A stretch of 64,000 nucleotides of DNA, taken from the NCBI GenBank assembly GCA_020832545.1, contig JAFIEK010000008.1, forward strand, positions 62,001 through 126,000, read 5' to 3'. Source of the DNA: Pararhodobacter sp. GTDB lineage: Bacteria > Pseudomonadota > Alphaproteobacteria > Rhodobacterales > Rhodobacteraceae. A model generated the notes under the pieces. That model worked only from the letters and a program-made list of their open reading frames with translations, had not been told where the DNA came from and did not search any database. This document shows, in pieces, positions 27,470 through 36,141 of this stretch. The first letter of the stretch is position 1. The number at the start of each line of letters is the position of its first letter. The translations under genes and the position numbers were made by a program.

Positions 27470-28069
27470 TCACGCCTCTTGCTGCCCGCCGCCCAACTCT
27501 CGCGAGGAATACTGCATATCTGCGCGTGCGTGCAAGTACCGGACCAGATTGGCGGGGATAAGCGAGGTGCGGACACCCTCGAACCCCGGAAGCTCCCTGA
27601 GAAGCGACGAGACGCCATAGGCGCATCCGCCAAAGCAATAGGGTTCACGCGACTCGGCGATCTCGACGGCTTGCAGGGCGACCGCGTCCGGCACCTCGGT
27701 TTCCCACAGATGCAGCGTCCAGATATCGGCCGAGCTGAGCAGCGAAGAGCGTGAAAGATACGACGCCTCCAGCTCAGGACTGAACCCGCGGGTAACATCC
27801 AGTCGGCGAACCGCCCGCGGGTCGCGCCAGAACCCGCCCGGATCATACAGAACGCGATCATCTGGCGTGTAGATGATCAAGCCCGTGTGCATCATGAAAT
27901 CGATCGGTTCGACCTCGAACACCGCGATGCGCAATCGGCTTGGGCCATCATGCGTATAGCGCGGCGCGAAGGGGCCAGGCCGCCCGAATACCACGCCCGC
28001 ACATCCCGGTAGCGCAGCCATTCCCCCCAGCAAAAAACCGCGCCGGGTAACACCTGTCATGTCACTCAT
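27470..28069 (-). CDS. Putative Tat-exported lipoprotein with His/Cys signature (paralogue B)
   Basis: A 199-residue homologue of the protein at 26612-27211. The N-terminus TRRGFLLGGMAALPGC combines a twin-arginine-like RR motif with a lipobox ending at Cys23, so Tat export followed by lipid attachment is likely. Shared features are RYTHDGP, a conserved His in HTGLII, VLYDPGGFW, RRLDV, and a conserved Cys in GGCAYGV followed by LLRELPGFEG. The His-then-Cys order suggests a permuted NlpC/P60 fold. No function is established. It lies 30 bp after the MBL gene and 55 bp before the oxidase subunit IV gene. Confidence 0.75.
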   Translation of the reverse strand: MSDMTGVTRRGFLLGGMAALPGCAGVVFGRPGPFAPRYTHDGPSRLRIAVFEVEPIDFMMHTGLIIYTPDDRVLYDPGGFWRDPRAVRRLDVTRGFSPELEASYLSRSSLLSSADIWTLHLWETEVPDAVALQAVEIAESREPYCFGGCAYGVSSLLRELPGFEGVRTSLIPANLVRYLHARADMQYSSRELGGGQQEA

Positions 28070-28099
28070 CTCATGTACTCGTTACGCTGCTTCAGCAGA

Positions 28100-29152
28100 T
28101 CAGCACGCCTGCCAGAGCCAGGCGCCATCCTCACCCCGTTTACGGCTCACCCGGTTTGTCGCCAGAAGATGATTGAGATGTGCGATGGTCTCCACCAGCG
28201 CCAACCCATAGACACCCGGCCCGATGTCGCGCTTGAAGAGCGGCGCGAAGCATTCGGTGGCACGCTTGGGTGCGTCAAGATGTGCCACCAACCGGTCCAG
28301 CCCGCTGACATGATTCTCGATCATCTGCCGCAACCGCGTAGGCAGCCCGGTGAACGGCATCTTGTGACCGGGCAGGACCAACTGGTCGTCGCGGGCAAAA
28401 GCCCCCAGCGCCGCGCAGCTTTCCAGCCAGTCGCCCACCGGGTCAGCCTCGGGTTCGGTCGCATAGACGCCCAGATTGGCGGAAATGCCGGGCAAAAGCT
28501 GATCCCCGCCGATCACCAGATTGTCGTCCAGGCTCCATAGCGTGACATGTTCAGGTGCGTGGCCATTGCCCATCCGCGCGACCCATTGCCGCCCGCCAAT
28601 GGCAACCTGCGCGCCCTCGATCAAACGGTGGAACCCCAGCGGCATCGGTGCGACGACATCGGCAAAATTGAAAGGCCGCTCCTCGGCGCGTTGCGCCAGC
28701 AAATCGGCCTCCATCCCTGCCGCGCGCCAGAAGGCAAGCGATTCTGGCGCAGCGCGCTCCTGTTCATCGAGAACCAACATGCGCGCGAATAGCCAGGCGG
28801 TGCGCGAGGTCCACAACTCGGCGCCGTGTTCGGCCTGAAACCAACCGGCAAGGCCAATATGATCCGGATGGTGATGCGTCGCCAGAACCCGGGTCACCGG
28901 TCGCCCGGCCAGCGGGCCTGCCAGCAGCGCCTGCCACATCTCGCGCGTTTTTGAGGTGTTGAAGCCCGTGTCGATCACGGTCCAGCCGGGACCGTCATCA
29001 AGCGCATAGACATTCACATGATCGAGCGCCATAGGCAGCGGCAGACGCATCCAAAGCACGCCCGGCGCCACTTCGATGGCCGCGCCGGGTTCTGGCGGGG
29101 TATCGAACGGATACCTGATCAGGCCCGGCGGTTCATTATCCAACATACTCAC
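28100..29152 (-). CDS. MBL-fold metallo-hydrolase
   Basis: A 350-residue metallo-beta-lactamase-fold hydrolase. The zinc motif reads THHHPDHIG near residue 91, with further ligands at GNGHAPEH (about 197) and a C-terminal LVETIAHLNHLL. Family members hydrolyse thioesters, lactones or phosphoesters. The start overlaps the acyl-CoA dehydrogenase stop by 4 bp (29149-29152), so a role in acyl-CoA metabolism, such as thioester hydrolysis, is a reasonable guess. Substrate unknown. Confidence 0.87.
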   Translation of the reverse strand: MSMLDNEPPGLIRYPFDTPPEPGAAIEVAPGVLWMRLPLPMALDHVNVYALDDGPGWTVIDTGFNTSKTREMWQALLAGPLAGRPVTRVLATHHHPDHIGLAGWFQAEHGAELWTSRTAWLFARMLVLDEQERAAPESLAFWRAAGMEADLLAQRAEERPFNFADVVAPMPLGFHRLIEGAQVAIGGRQWVARMGNGHAPEHVTLWSLDDNLVIGGDQLLPGISANLGVYATEPEADPVGDWLESCAALGAFARDDQLVLPGHKMPFTGLPTRLRQMIENHVSGLDRLVAHLDAPKRATECFAPLFKRDIGPGVYGLALVETIAHLNHLLATNRVSRKRGEDGAWLWQAC

Positions 29153-30858
29153 GCGACGTCCAGATCCTCCGGGGACAGATCATACAGCCCCGCCTCTCCG
29201 GCGCGCACCTGGGCCAGCAGCCCTTCATGCTCGGGCAGAATACGGGTGACATAGACCCGTGCCAGCTTTTCGCGCACGCCGTCCGGTGCGGCAATGGCGG
29301 CGCGAAGATGATAATGCGCTCCAAGCACGCGGGCAAAGGCGCGCAGATAAGGCACCGCCCCGGCGAAACGCGCATTCATTTCCTGCCCCAGAAGCCACTC
29401 GGTTGCCTCGCGCAGTGATTCGGCGGCCGACCAGACGGATTCAGCCAGTTCGGACTGGCTGGCGCGCGCGGTCTCGGCATGATCCTCGATTTCCTGCAGC
29501 AGGCGAAACGCCTCCTCGCCGCCATCCATCATCTTGCGCCCCACCAGATCCATGGCCTGAATACCGTTGGTGCCCTCATAGATGGGCGTGATGCGGGCAT
29601 CGCGGAAAAACTGCGCCGCACCGGTTTCCTCGATAAAGCCCATCCCGCCATAGACCTGCACACCCTGGCTGGACACCTCGCAACCAATATCGGTGCCATG
29701 CGCCTTGGCTATCGGCGTCAGAAACGCGGCGCGCGCTTTCCACGCCTGCGCCCCCGTGGCGCGGCCCATGTCGATCGCCACGCCGCAATCCAGCGCAATT
29801 GCGCGCGCGGCAAAAATCTCGGCGCGCATCATGGCCAGCATCCGGCGTACATCAGCATGATCGATGATCGCCCCATCGCCCAGCGGTGTGCGGCCCTGCC
29901 TGCGATCGCGCGCATAGGCCAGCGCATGCTGATACGCGGCCTCGGCCACGCCGATGCCTTGCGCCCCGACACCAAGGCGCGCGTTGTTCATCATGGTAAA
30001 CATCGCGGCCATGCCGCCATGCGGCTTACCCACCATCCAGCCTTTTGCCCCGTCATACTCCATCACAGCCGTGGGCGAGCCATGGATACCCAGTTTGTGC
30101 TCCAGTGAAACCACGCGCAGGCTGTTGCGCTCGCCCGGGTTGCCCTCGGCGTCCGGGATCAACTTGGGCACCATGAACAGGCTGATGCCGCGCGTGCCTG
30201 CCGCGCCGTCAGGCAGCCGCGCCAGAACCAGATGGCACACGTTTTCCGCCACGTCATGATCGCCCCAGGTGATGTAGATCTTCTGCCCGGTGATCGCATA
30301 GGTGCCGTCGTCATTGGGCGTGGCCCTGGTGCGCAACGCCCCAACGTCCGAGCCCGCCTGCGGTTCGGTCAGGTTCATCGTGCCGGTCCATTCGCCCGAG
30401 GTCAGCCTGGGCAGATAGAGCGCCTTCAGCGTGTCATCGCCGTGATGCTCCAGCGCCTCGATCTGGCCCTGCGTCAGCAACGGGCACAATTGCAGTGACA
30501 GACAAGCCCCGCTCATCATGTCGTTCACGGCGGTGTTGAGCGCCAGCGGCAGGCCCATCCCGCCATACTCCGTCCCCGCAGCCAGACCGATCCACCCCCC
30601 CTCGGCAATGGCACGATATCCGGCGGCAAAGCCGGGCGATGTGCGCACAATCCCGTTCTCCAGCCTGGCCGGGGTCAGATCACCGGCACGGTTCAAGGGC
30701 GCCAACACCTCAGAGGACAAGCGCCCTGCTTCGGTCAGGATCTGCTCGGTAACATCCGGACCCGCCTCGGCGAACAGCTCCGTCGCAGAGAGTTGGGCGT
30801 AGTCCACAACATGATCGAACAGAAAACGGAAATCGCTGACGGGGGCCTTGTAAGACAT
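29149..30858 (-). CDS. Large acyl-CoA dehydrogenase (DmdC-like)
   Basis: A 569-residue acyl-CoA dehydrogenase of the long subtype with an extra C-terminal domain, the same architecture as DmdC (3-methylmercaptopropionyl-CoA dehydrogenase). Visible sites are GGMGLPLALN (about 98), the flavin-binding MNLTEPQAGSDVGALRT (about 165), YITWGDHD (about 200) and QVYGGMGFIEETGAAQFFRDARITPIYEGTNG-type sequence near 405-435, which holds the FAD loop and the catalytic glutamate region. The ATG at 30858 is chosen because homologues start MSYKAPVSDFRFL. dmdB and dmdD are absent, so the DMSP pathway is not proved. It heads the leftward ACAD-MBL-B-subunit IV-A run. Confidence 0.88.
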   Translation of the reverse strand: MSYKAPVSDFRFLFDHVVDYAQLSATELFAEAGPDVTEQILTEAGRLSSEVLAPLNRAGDLTPARLENGIVRTSPGFAAGYRAIAEGGWIGLAAGTEYGGMGLPLALNTAVNDMMSGACLSLQLCPLLTQGQIEALEHHGDDTLKALYLPRLTSGEWTGTMNLTEPQAGSDVGALRTRATPNDDGTYAITGQKIYITWGDHDVAENVCHLVLARLPDGAAGTRGISLFMVPKLIPDAEGNPGERNSLRVVSLEHKLGIHGSPTAVMEYDGAKGWMVGKPHGGMAAMFTMMNNARLGVGAQGIGVAEAAYQHALAYARDRRQGRTPLGDGAIIDHADVRRMLAMMRAEIFAARAIALDCGVAIDMGRATGAQAWKARAAFLTPIAKAHGTDIGCEVSSQGVQVYGGMGFIEETGAAQFFRDARITPIYEGTNGIQAMDLVGRKMMDGGEEAFRLLQEIEDHAETARASQSELAESVWSAAESLREATEWLLGQEMNARFAGAVPYLRAFARVLGAHYHLRAAIAAPDGVREKLARVYVTRILPEHEGLLAQVRAGEAGLYDLSPEDLDVA

Positions 30859-31019
30859 GCTGGGTTCTCCGGTCGGGCGGGTCTGCCCCTGAGTGCAACG
30901 AATGGACGCCGCTTGGCAAGCCCGCCATGGGGCGGTATTGGCCCAAGATAGCGTCACAGGGCGGCGCAACAAACCTGAACGCGACGTCACAACCTCCGCC
31001 CCGAGCCCCGGAACCTGAG

Positions 31020-31979
31020 ATGACGAAGACCCTCATACTCCCTGCAGACGACACCGGGCTGGCGCAAGCCGCAGCCATTCTGCGGGCGGGCGAGTTGGTG
31101 GCCATGCCCACGGAAACGGTCTACGGGCTGGCGGGGGACGCATGCAACGACCGGGCTGTGGCGCGCATTTTTGACGCCAAGAACCGGCCACACTTCAACC
31201 CGCTGATCGTGCATCTGTCGCAACTGGATCAAGTGGCGCAGATCGCGCGCCTGACGCAGCTGGCCGGGCGCCTGGCCCACGCGTTCTGGCCCGGCCCGCT
31301 GACGCTGGTCCTGCCGCTCGCCCCCGGTCACGGCCTGTCGCCGCTGGTCACGGCGGGGCTGGAGACGGTGGCGCTGCGCATGCCCGCTCATCCGATCGCC
31401 CGCGCCCTGCTCGAACGCTTCAACGGGCCACTGGCCGCACCCTCTGCCAATCCGTCTGGCCGGATCAGCCCGGTCAGCACAGCGCATGTTCTGGCCGGGC
31501 TGGACGGACGCATCGCTGCGGTGATCGATGGCGGGGATTGCGCGGTGGGGCTGGAATCAACCATCCTTGATGCCACGGGCCCTGCGCCGCGACTGCTGCG
31601 CGAAGGGGGGCTGGCGCGAGAAACGATCGAGGATGTGCTGGGCCTCGAAATCGCAACCCCGTCGCCGTCGGATACCATTTCAGCGCCGGGTCAGCTCCGC
31701 TCGCATTACGCCCCGCGCGGCAGCCTGCGGCTGAACGCCCATACGCCGGAAAAGGGCGAGATATGGATAGGCTTTGGCCCTGACACCCCCGGCACCGAGG
31801 GGCTGACCCTTTCAGCCAAAGCCGACCTTACCGAAGCCGCGGCCAGCCTTTTCCATATGCTCCACAAGGCCGATGCGCTGGCAGGCCCCACAGGCCGGAT
31901 CGCGGTAGCCCCGGTCCCCGAAACCGGCCTCGGCCGGGCCATCAACGACCGCCTGCGCCGCGCTGCCGCGCCGCGCTGA
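31020..31979 (+). CDS. L-threonylcarbamoyladenylate synthase (Sua5/YrdC family)
   Basis: This enzyme makes threonylcarbamoyl-AMP from threonine, bicarbonate and ATP, the donor for t6A37 in ANN-decoding tRNAs. The 319-residue protein is the long Sua5 type. The YrdC domain (about 10-190) includes MPTETVYGLAGDA (about 31) and KNRPHFNPLIVH (about 55). The C-terminal Sua5 domain follows a linker with SPSDTISAPGQLRSHYAPR (about 215). The ATG at 31020 is preferred over upstream in-frame starts because family members begin just before this domain. It diverges from the ACAD gene. Confidence 0.93.
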   Translation: MTKTLILPADDTGLAQAAAILRAGELVAMPTETVYGLAGDACNDRAVARIFDAKNRPHFNPLIVHLSQLDQVAQIARLTQLAGRLAHAFWPGPLTLVLPLAPGHGLSPLVTAGLETVALRMPAHPIARALLERFNGPLAAPSANPSGRISPVSTAHVLAGLDGRIAAVIDGGDCAVGLESTILDATGPAPRLLREGGLARETIEDVLGLEIATPSPSDTISAPGQLRSHYAPRGSLRLNAHTPEKGEIWIGFGPDTPGTEGLTLSAKADLTEAAASLFHMLHKADALAGPTGRIAVAPVPETGLGRAINDRLRRAAAPR

Positions 31980-32000
31980 GCGCCATTCACCCTCCGCCGG

Positions 32001-32110
32001 CTTCATCTTGCCCCAAATACGCTGGGGGTGAATGGCCGAAGGCCAGAGGGGGCGACGCCCCCTTTCCGCGTGGCGCAGCCACGCGGCCCGGCCCAACAAA
32101 CGAAGCGGGC
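32001..32110 (+). repeat. Dispersed intergenic palindromic repeat, long copy
   Basis: The copy begins CTTCATCTTGCCCCAAATAC, then GGGGGTGAA, then small palindromes GGCC-GAA-GGCC and AGGGGGC-GAC-GCCCCCT. A perfect 9-bp hairpin CCGCGTGGC-GCA-GCCACGCGG follows near 32067-32087. It lies between the convergent Sua5 and SDR genes. The same head and hairpins recur at 36061 and 43806. Confidence 0.85.
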
Positions 32111-32162
32111 GGGCGTCAGCCCGGGCGCGACGCTTTGGCGGGAGCCGCCACCGGTTGCGCCG

Positions 32163-32945
32163 CTATTGCCCCGCCGGGCGCGGCGCGAAAGGCAGACTGC
32201 TGGACAGGCCGCCATCAACCACAAGCACTTGCCCGTTGACATACGAGGCCGCATCCGACGCCAGAAACGCCACCACCTCGGCGACTTCCTCCGCCTCGCC
32301 GCCACGCCTTAACGGGTTGAGCTGCCCAATCCGATCTTCCCGGCCCCGCTCGCGAGCTGCCGCATAAAGCGGCGCGGTCATCGGCGTCTCGATCAGCCCC
32401 GGCGCAACCGCATTCACCCGAATGCCGGTGCCCGCAAGCGCGTTGGCGGTGGTCTGAACCAGATTGATGACCCCCGCTTTCGAGGCCGAATAGGGTATTC
32501 CCCCCGCCCCCGCCCGCACCCCCGCCACCGAGGCCGTGCAGATGATCGACGCCCCGGCCCCCAGATGCGGCAAGGCGGCAGTGATCGCCAGCCAGGGGCC
32601 AATCAAATTGATCCGCAGGATCTCGGCGAATTCCGCCGCGCCGGTCGTGAGGCTGGGCACCAGCGGCCCCGATATCCCGGCATTGGCATGCAGGATGTCG
32701 AGCCGCCCGAAGCTTGCAATGACACTGGCGATGACGGCCTCGACCCCTGCTGCCGTGGCACAATCGCACACCACCGCCTCGGCCTGTCCACCTGCCTCGC
32801 GGATCAGATCGGCAGTCGCACCCACGTCAGGGTTCATATCCGCCACCACCACCGATGCCCCGCGTACGGCCAGCAACCGGGCACTGGCCCGGCCAATCCC
32901 GCCCGCCGCACCAGTGACGATGGCGGCTTTTCCGCCGAGGCTCAC
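32163..32945 (-). CDS. SDR-family oxidoreductase
   Basis: A 260-residue NAD(P)-dependent short-chain dehydrogenase. It has the cofactor loop [11 protein letters not shown] (about 12-22), an acidic VVVADM after beta-2 that favours [11 protein letters not shown] (about 88), and the catalytic Ser and Tyr in CTASVAGV and YSASK (about 150). The stop of the upstream acyl-CoA dehydrogenase overlaps its start by 4 bp (32942-32945), so the two are translationally coupled. In context it could oxidise a 3-hydroxyacyl-CoA produced downstream of the dehydrogenase and kinase, as LvaD does in the levulinate pathway. Confidence 0.9.
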   Translation of the reverse strand: MSLGGKAAIVTGAAGGIGRASARLLAVRGASVVVADMNPDVGATADLIREAGGQAEAVVCDCATAAGVEAVIASVIASFGRLDILHANAGISGPLVPSLTTGAAEFAEILRINLIGPWLAITAALPHLGAGASIICTASVAGVRAGAGGIPYSASKAGVINLVQTTANALAGTGIRVNAVAPGLIETPMTAPLYAAARERGREDRIGQLNPLRRGGEAEEVAEVVAFLASDAASYVNGQVLVVDGGLSSSLPFAPRPAGQ

Positions 32946-34201
32946 CCCGGCAGCCCCCGGGAGGTGACCATCGGCTTCCAGCCAGTATGGTTCAGCCCCT
33001 TGCGCTTCTTGATCTCCATGCGCGCCAGCTGATCGCGATGCACCTCGTCCGGCCCGTCAGCCAACCGCAGCACACGCGCAATGGCATAGGCGATCGCGGT
33101 ACCGAAATCATTGCCGGTGCCGCCGCCGCCGAACACCTGAATCGCCCAGTCCGACACCTGACACAGCATGTTCGGCACAGCGATCTTGATCATGGCGATC
33201 TCGGCGCGGGCTTCCTTGTTGCCCACGGTATCCATCCGGTGCGCGGCATGCAGCGTCAGCAGGCGGCATTGGTCGATCATGATCCGCGCCTCGGCAATGC
33301 GCTCACGCGTGACGCCCTGTTCCGCAACCGGCTTGCCAAAAGCCACCCTCTGCAAGGCGCGATCAATCATCAGTTCCAGCATCCGTTCGGCCATGCCGAT
33401 CGAGCGCATGCAATGGTGAATGCGCCCCGGGCCAAGCCGTCCCTGTGCAATTTCGAACCCTCGACCCGGTCCCAACAGCATATTCGAGGCCGGAACCCGC
33501 ACATTTTCAAACAATACCTCAGATGCCCGGTCCGGCACGCCGTAATAGCCAAAAACTGGCAACGAGCGGGTGACGGTCACGCCCGGCGCATCCATCGGCA
33601 CCAGAATCATGCTTTGCTGCTTGTGGCGATCAGGGTTGTCGGGGTCGGTCTTGCCCATGAAGATGCAGATCTTGCACGCCGGGTTCGAGGCGCCTGTGGT
33701 ATACCACTTGCGCGCATTGATGACATACTCATCGCCATCGCGGCGGATCTGGCCCTGAATATTGGTCGCGTCCGACGAGGCCACATCAGGCTCGGTCATG
33801 GCAAAGCACGAGCGGATCTCGCCTGCTAGCAGCGGCTCCAGCCATTGTGCCTTGTGCGCGTCGGTGCCGTAGCGCTCAATCACCTCCATGTTGCCGGTAT
33901 CGGGCGCGTTGCAGTTGAACACTTCCGGCGCCAGAAGCGAGCGGCCCATGATTTCGCACAGATATCCGTACTCAGTGTTGCTCAGCCCTGCCCCGCGCTC
34001 GCTTTCGGGCAGGAACAGGTTCCACAACCCGGCCTCGCGGGCCAATGGCTTCAGGTCGTCCATCACCGGATAGACCTTGAATGGCCCCAGCTCCTCGGCC
34101 TCGCGAAAATAGCGGGCCTCGTTGGGATAGATGTGCTGGTCCATGAAGTCCTTCAACCGGACCTCCAGATCCAGAACGCGGGCGGACTTTTCGGGGATCA
34201 T
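32942..34201 (-). CDS. Acyl-CoA dehydrogenase of the ACAD10/11-like group
   Basis: A 419-residue acyl-CoA dehydrogenase-fold protein. Key pieces are [17 protein letters not shown] (about 133-149), which binds flavin and substrate, and [19 protein letters not shown] (about 164). [13 protein letters not shown] (about 353) and the C-terminal [17 protein letters not shown] (about 378) follow; the latter is typical of the branch that includes human ACAD10/ACAD11 and bacterial LvaC. Members of that branch act with an APH-type kinase on 4-hydroxyacyl-CoA. A kinase of that type lies divergently 137 bp away, which supports the assignment, but the substrate is inferred. Confidence 0.88.
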   Translation of the reverse strand: MIPEKSARVLDLEVRLKDFMDQHIYPNEARYFREAEELGPFKVYPVMDDLKPLAREAGLWNLFLPESERGAGLSNTEYGYLCEIMGRSLLAPEVFNCNAPDTGNMEVIERYGTDAHKAQWLEPLLAGEIRSCFAMTEPDVASSDATNIQGQIRRDGDEYVINARKWYTTGASNPACKICIFMGKTDPDNPDRHKQQSMILVPMDAPGVTVTRSLPVFGYYGVPDRASEVLFENVRVPASNMLLGPGRGFEIAQGRLGPGRIHHCMRSIGMAERMLELMIDRALQRVAFGKPVAEQGVTRERIAEARIMIDQCRLLTLHAAHRMDTVGNKEARAEIAMIKIAVPNMLCQVSDWAIQVFGGGGTGNDFGTAIAYAIARVLRLADGPDEVHRDQLARMEIKKRKGLNHTGWKPMVTSRGLPG

Positions 34202-34252
34202 GGCAGCCTCCTCTTTTGCCCCAGCCTAGCGGGTGAATTCACATCTGACAAG

Positions 34253-34265
34253 ATCGTCTGACGAT
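34253..34265. promoter_or_regulatory. GntR-type operator between divergent ACAD and kinase genes
   Basis: ATCGTC-T-GACGAT is a perfect 13-bp palindrome whose core TCGTCTGACGA fits the FadR/FCD-type pattern TNGTNNNACNA. It is centred in the 137-bp divergent region and surrounded by imperfect arms AAGAT and ATCTT. The GntR gene at 35356 encodes the likely binder and could control both directions. Confidence 0.65.
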
Positions 34266-34338
34266 TAATCTTGCCTTCCCCCGCCCCGCCGGGCATCCTG
34301 AGCCACAAGCAAGACGGGCACAAACGCGGGAGGGCAGG

Positions 34339-35349
34339 ATGGCCGAGGCGGAACTCAACAACTGGATGGCCGCGCATGTGCCCGGCTATCAGGGACCTCT
34401 GACCCTGAACCGTCTGGCAGGCGGGCAGTCCAACCCCACATGGCGCGTCGACGCCGCCAGCGGGCGCTATGTTCTGCGCCAGAAGCCGGTCGGCGATGTG
34501 CTTCCCTCAGCTCATGCGGTTGATCGTGAGTACCGGGTGATGAAGGCATTGTCCGACACCCAGGTGCCCGTGCCAAAAGTCCTGGCGCTCTGCGAGGACG
34601 TGACGGTGATGGGCTCCATCTTTTTCGTGATGGAATATCTGGAAGGGCGCACCCTGTTCGACCCGCGCCTGCCCGGGTTGTCGCAAGACGACCGCGCAGC
34701 AATCTTTGATCAGATGAACGCCACCATAGCCGCCATCAGCATGGTTGATCCGGTGGCGGTAGGTCTGGGCGACTACGGGCGACAGGGCGGCTATGTTGAG
34801 CGCCAGATCAGGCGCTGGTCCAAACAATACCGCGCCAGCGAAACCCGGTCGATCCCGGCCATGGATGCGTTGATCGACTGGCTGCCCCAGAACATGCCCG
34901 ACACGCCGGAAGAGGTGCGCCTGGCGCATGGCGACTTCCGGCTGGACAACCTGATCCTGCACCCGACCGAGCCACGTGTTCTGGCAGTGGTGGACTGGGA
35001 GCTTTCCACCCTCGGCTGCCCCTATGCCGATTTCGCCTATAACGTGATGGCCTGGCGGATCGAACCATCGCTGTTTCGCGGGCTCGGCGGGGTCGATCTG
35101 ACGGGCACCGGAATCCCCTCAGAGGATCAGTATATCAACCTTTGGTGCCAGCGAACCGGGCGCAAACGGCCCGATAACTTCGACTTTTACGTCATTCTGA
35201 GCATGTTCCGCATCGCCGCTATCGTGCAGGGTATTGCCCGCCGCGCGCTTGATGGCACCGCCGCAGACCCCAACGCAACCGAAATGGGCGCCAAGGCCGC
35301 CCCGCTTGCGGACATCGCCTGGAATATGGCGCGGCAGATGAAAGGGTAG
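34339..35349 (+). CDS. APH-family phosphotransferase (ACAD10/11 kinase-domain or LvaA-like)
   Basis: A 336-residue small-molecule kinase of the aminoglycoside phosphotransferase fold. It has GGQSNPTWRV (about 28-37) in place of the glycine loop, the catalytic Brenner motif HGDFRLDN (about 197), and the metal-binding VVDWELSTLG (about 217). FFVMEYLEGRTLFDP near 95 is shared with the N-terminal kinase domains of ACAD10/11. Proteins of this clade are not drug-resistance enzymes; LvaA phosphorylates the 4-hydroxyl of 4-hydroxyvaleryl-CoA. The neighbouring dehydrogenase, SDR and GntR gene fit such a pathway. A GGGAGGG site precedes the ATG. Confidence 0.87.
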   Translation: MAEAELNNWMAAHVPGYQGPLTLNRLAGGQSNPTWRVDAASGRYVLRQKPVGDVLPSAHAVDREYRVMKALSDTQVPVPKVLALCEDVTVMGSIFFVMEYLEGRTLFDPRLPGLSQDDRAAIFDQMNATIAAISMVDPVAVGLGDYGRQGGYVERQIRRWSKQYRASETRSIPAMDALIDWLPQNMPDTPEEVRLAHGDFRLDNLILHPTEPRVLAVVDWELSTLGCPYADFAYNVMAWRIEPSLFRGLGGVDLTGTGIPSEDQYINLWCQRTGRKRPDNFDFYVILSMFRIAAIVQGIARRALDGTAADPNATEMGAKAAPLADIAWNMARQMKG

Positions 35350-35355
35350 TCTTCG

Positions 35356-36009
35356 GTGAACACGCAACCGCCGAGATCCTCCCCGTCTGGCCCCGAGGCC
35401 ATCGTGCGCGATATCCTGCACGGGCTGTCCGAGGGGCGGTTTGCCCCGGGGCAACGGCTGGTCGAGCCTGATCTGATGGCGCGCTACGGCGTCGGCCGCT
35501 CGACGGTGCGCGAGGCGCTGGGGCGGCTGGCCGCCGGCGGCGTGGTGGTGCAGCCCCCTCATCGCGGCGCGCAGATCCGGCTGCTGACCCGGCGCGCCAC
35601 ACGCGATCTGTTGCGCGTGACCGAATATCTGCTTGGCCTCGCCGCCCGGCAGGCCGCCGAGGCAGTGGCGTGCGGCGCGGACCCCGCGCCCCTGATAGAC
35701 GCGGCAGCACGCTATGCGCAGTCTGACCCTGAAACTGAAACCCGCGCCCGTGCCCGTTACTACCGCGCACTGATCGCCCTGAGCGGCAATGATGAACTCG
35801 AACGCCTTTTGCCGACCCTGCAGGTCCATCTGATCCGCGCCCAGTTGCGCGCGGCCCGCCCCCGCGCTGCTGATGAACGCACCATCCTGATCGCGGCCAT
35901 CAGCGCCGCCCGGCCCGACGCTGCTGAAACCGCCGCGCGCACCCCGCTCAGCCACCTGATCGCCAGCCTTGACGCCCTGCCAGACAGCGCCTTCGCCCCA
36001 GACCCCTGA
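35356..36009 (+). CDS. GntR-family (FCD-type) transcriptional regulator
   Basis: A 217-residue regulator with an N-terminal winged helix (IVRDILHGLSEGRFAPGQRL about 16-35, and VGRSTVREALGRLAAGGVV about 47-65). A C-terminal helical effector domain fits FCD but is somewhat short. It starts at GTG 35356, only 6 bp after the kinase gene, so it belongs to the same transcript. The GntR-like palindrome at 34253-34265, upstream of that transcript and of the divergent ACAD-SDR pair, is its probable site. The effector is likely an acyl-CoA or organic acid intermediate. Confidence 0.88.
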   Translation: MNTQPPRSSPSGPEAIVRDILHGLSEGRFAPGQRLVEPDLMARYGVGRSTVREALGRLAAGGVVVQPPHRGAQIRLLTRRATRDLLRVTEYLLGLAARQAAEAVACGADPAPLIDAAARYAQSDPETETRARARYYRALIALSGNDELERLLPTLQVHLIRAQLRAARPRAADERTILIAAISAARPDAAETAARTPLSHLIASLDALPDSAFAPDP

Positions 36010-36060
36010 GCCGCCCGGCTGGGCGGGGCGGGCGGTCACCAACTCAGGCAGCGCCCCATT

Positions 36061-36137
36061 CATCTGCTCACAAATGTCCCCCCGGGGGGGTGAATTGGCC
36101 GAAGGCCAAGAGGGGGCCGCGCAGGCCCCCTTTCTGC
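36061..36137 (+). repeat. Dispersed intergenic palindromic repeat
   Basis: The copy has CATCT...CAAATGTCCCCCCGG, then GGTGAATTGGCC-GAA-GGCC and AGGGGGCC-GCGCA-GGCCCCCT. It lies between the convergent GntR and dctM genes and ends at the dctM stop. The same modules occur at 32001 and 43806. Confidence 0.8.
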
Positions 36138-36141
36138 CGGT

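Noticed and set aside
29149-30858. Assignment of the large acyl-CoA dehydrogenase as a proven DMSP-pathway DmdC
   Set aside because: Only architecture supports it. dmdB and dmdD are not nearby, so the substrate is left open.
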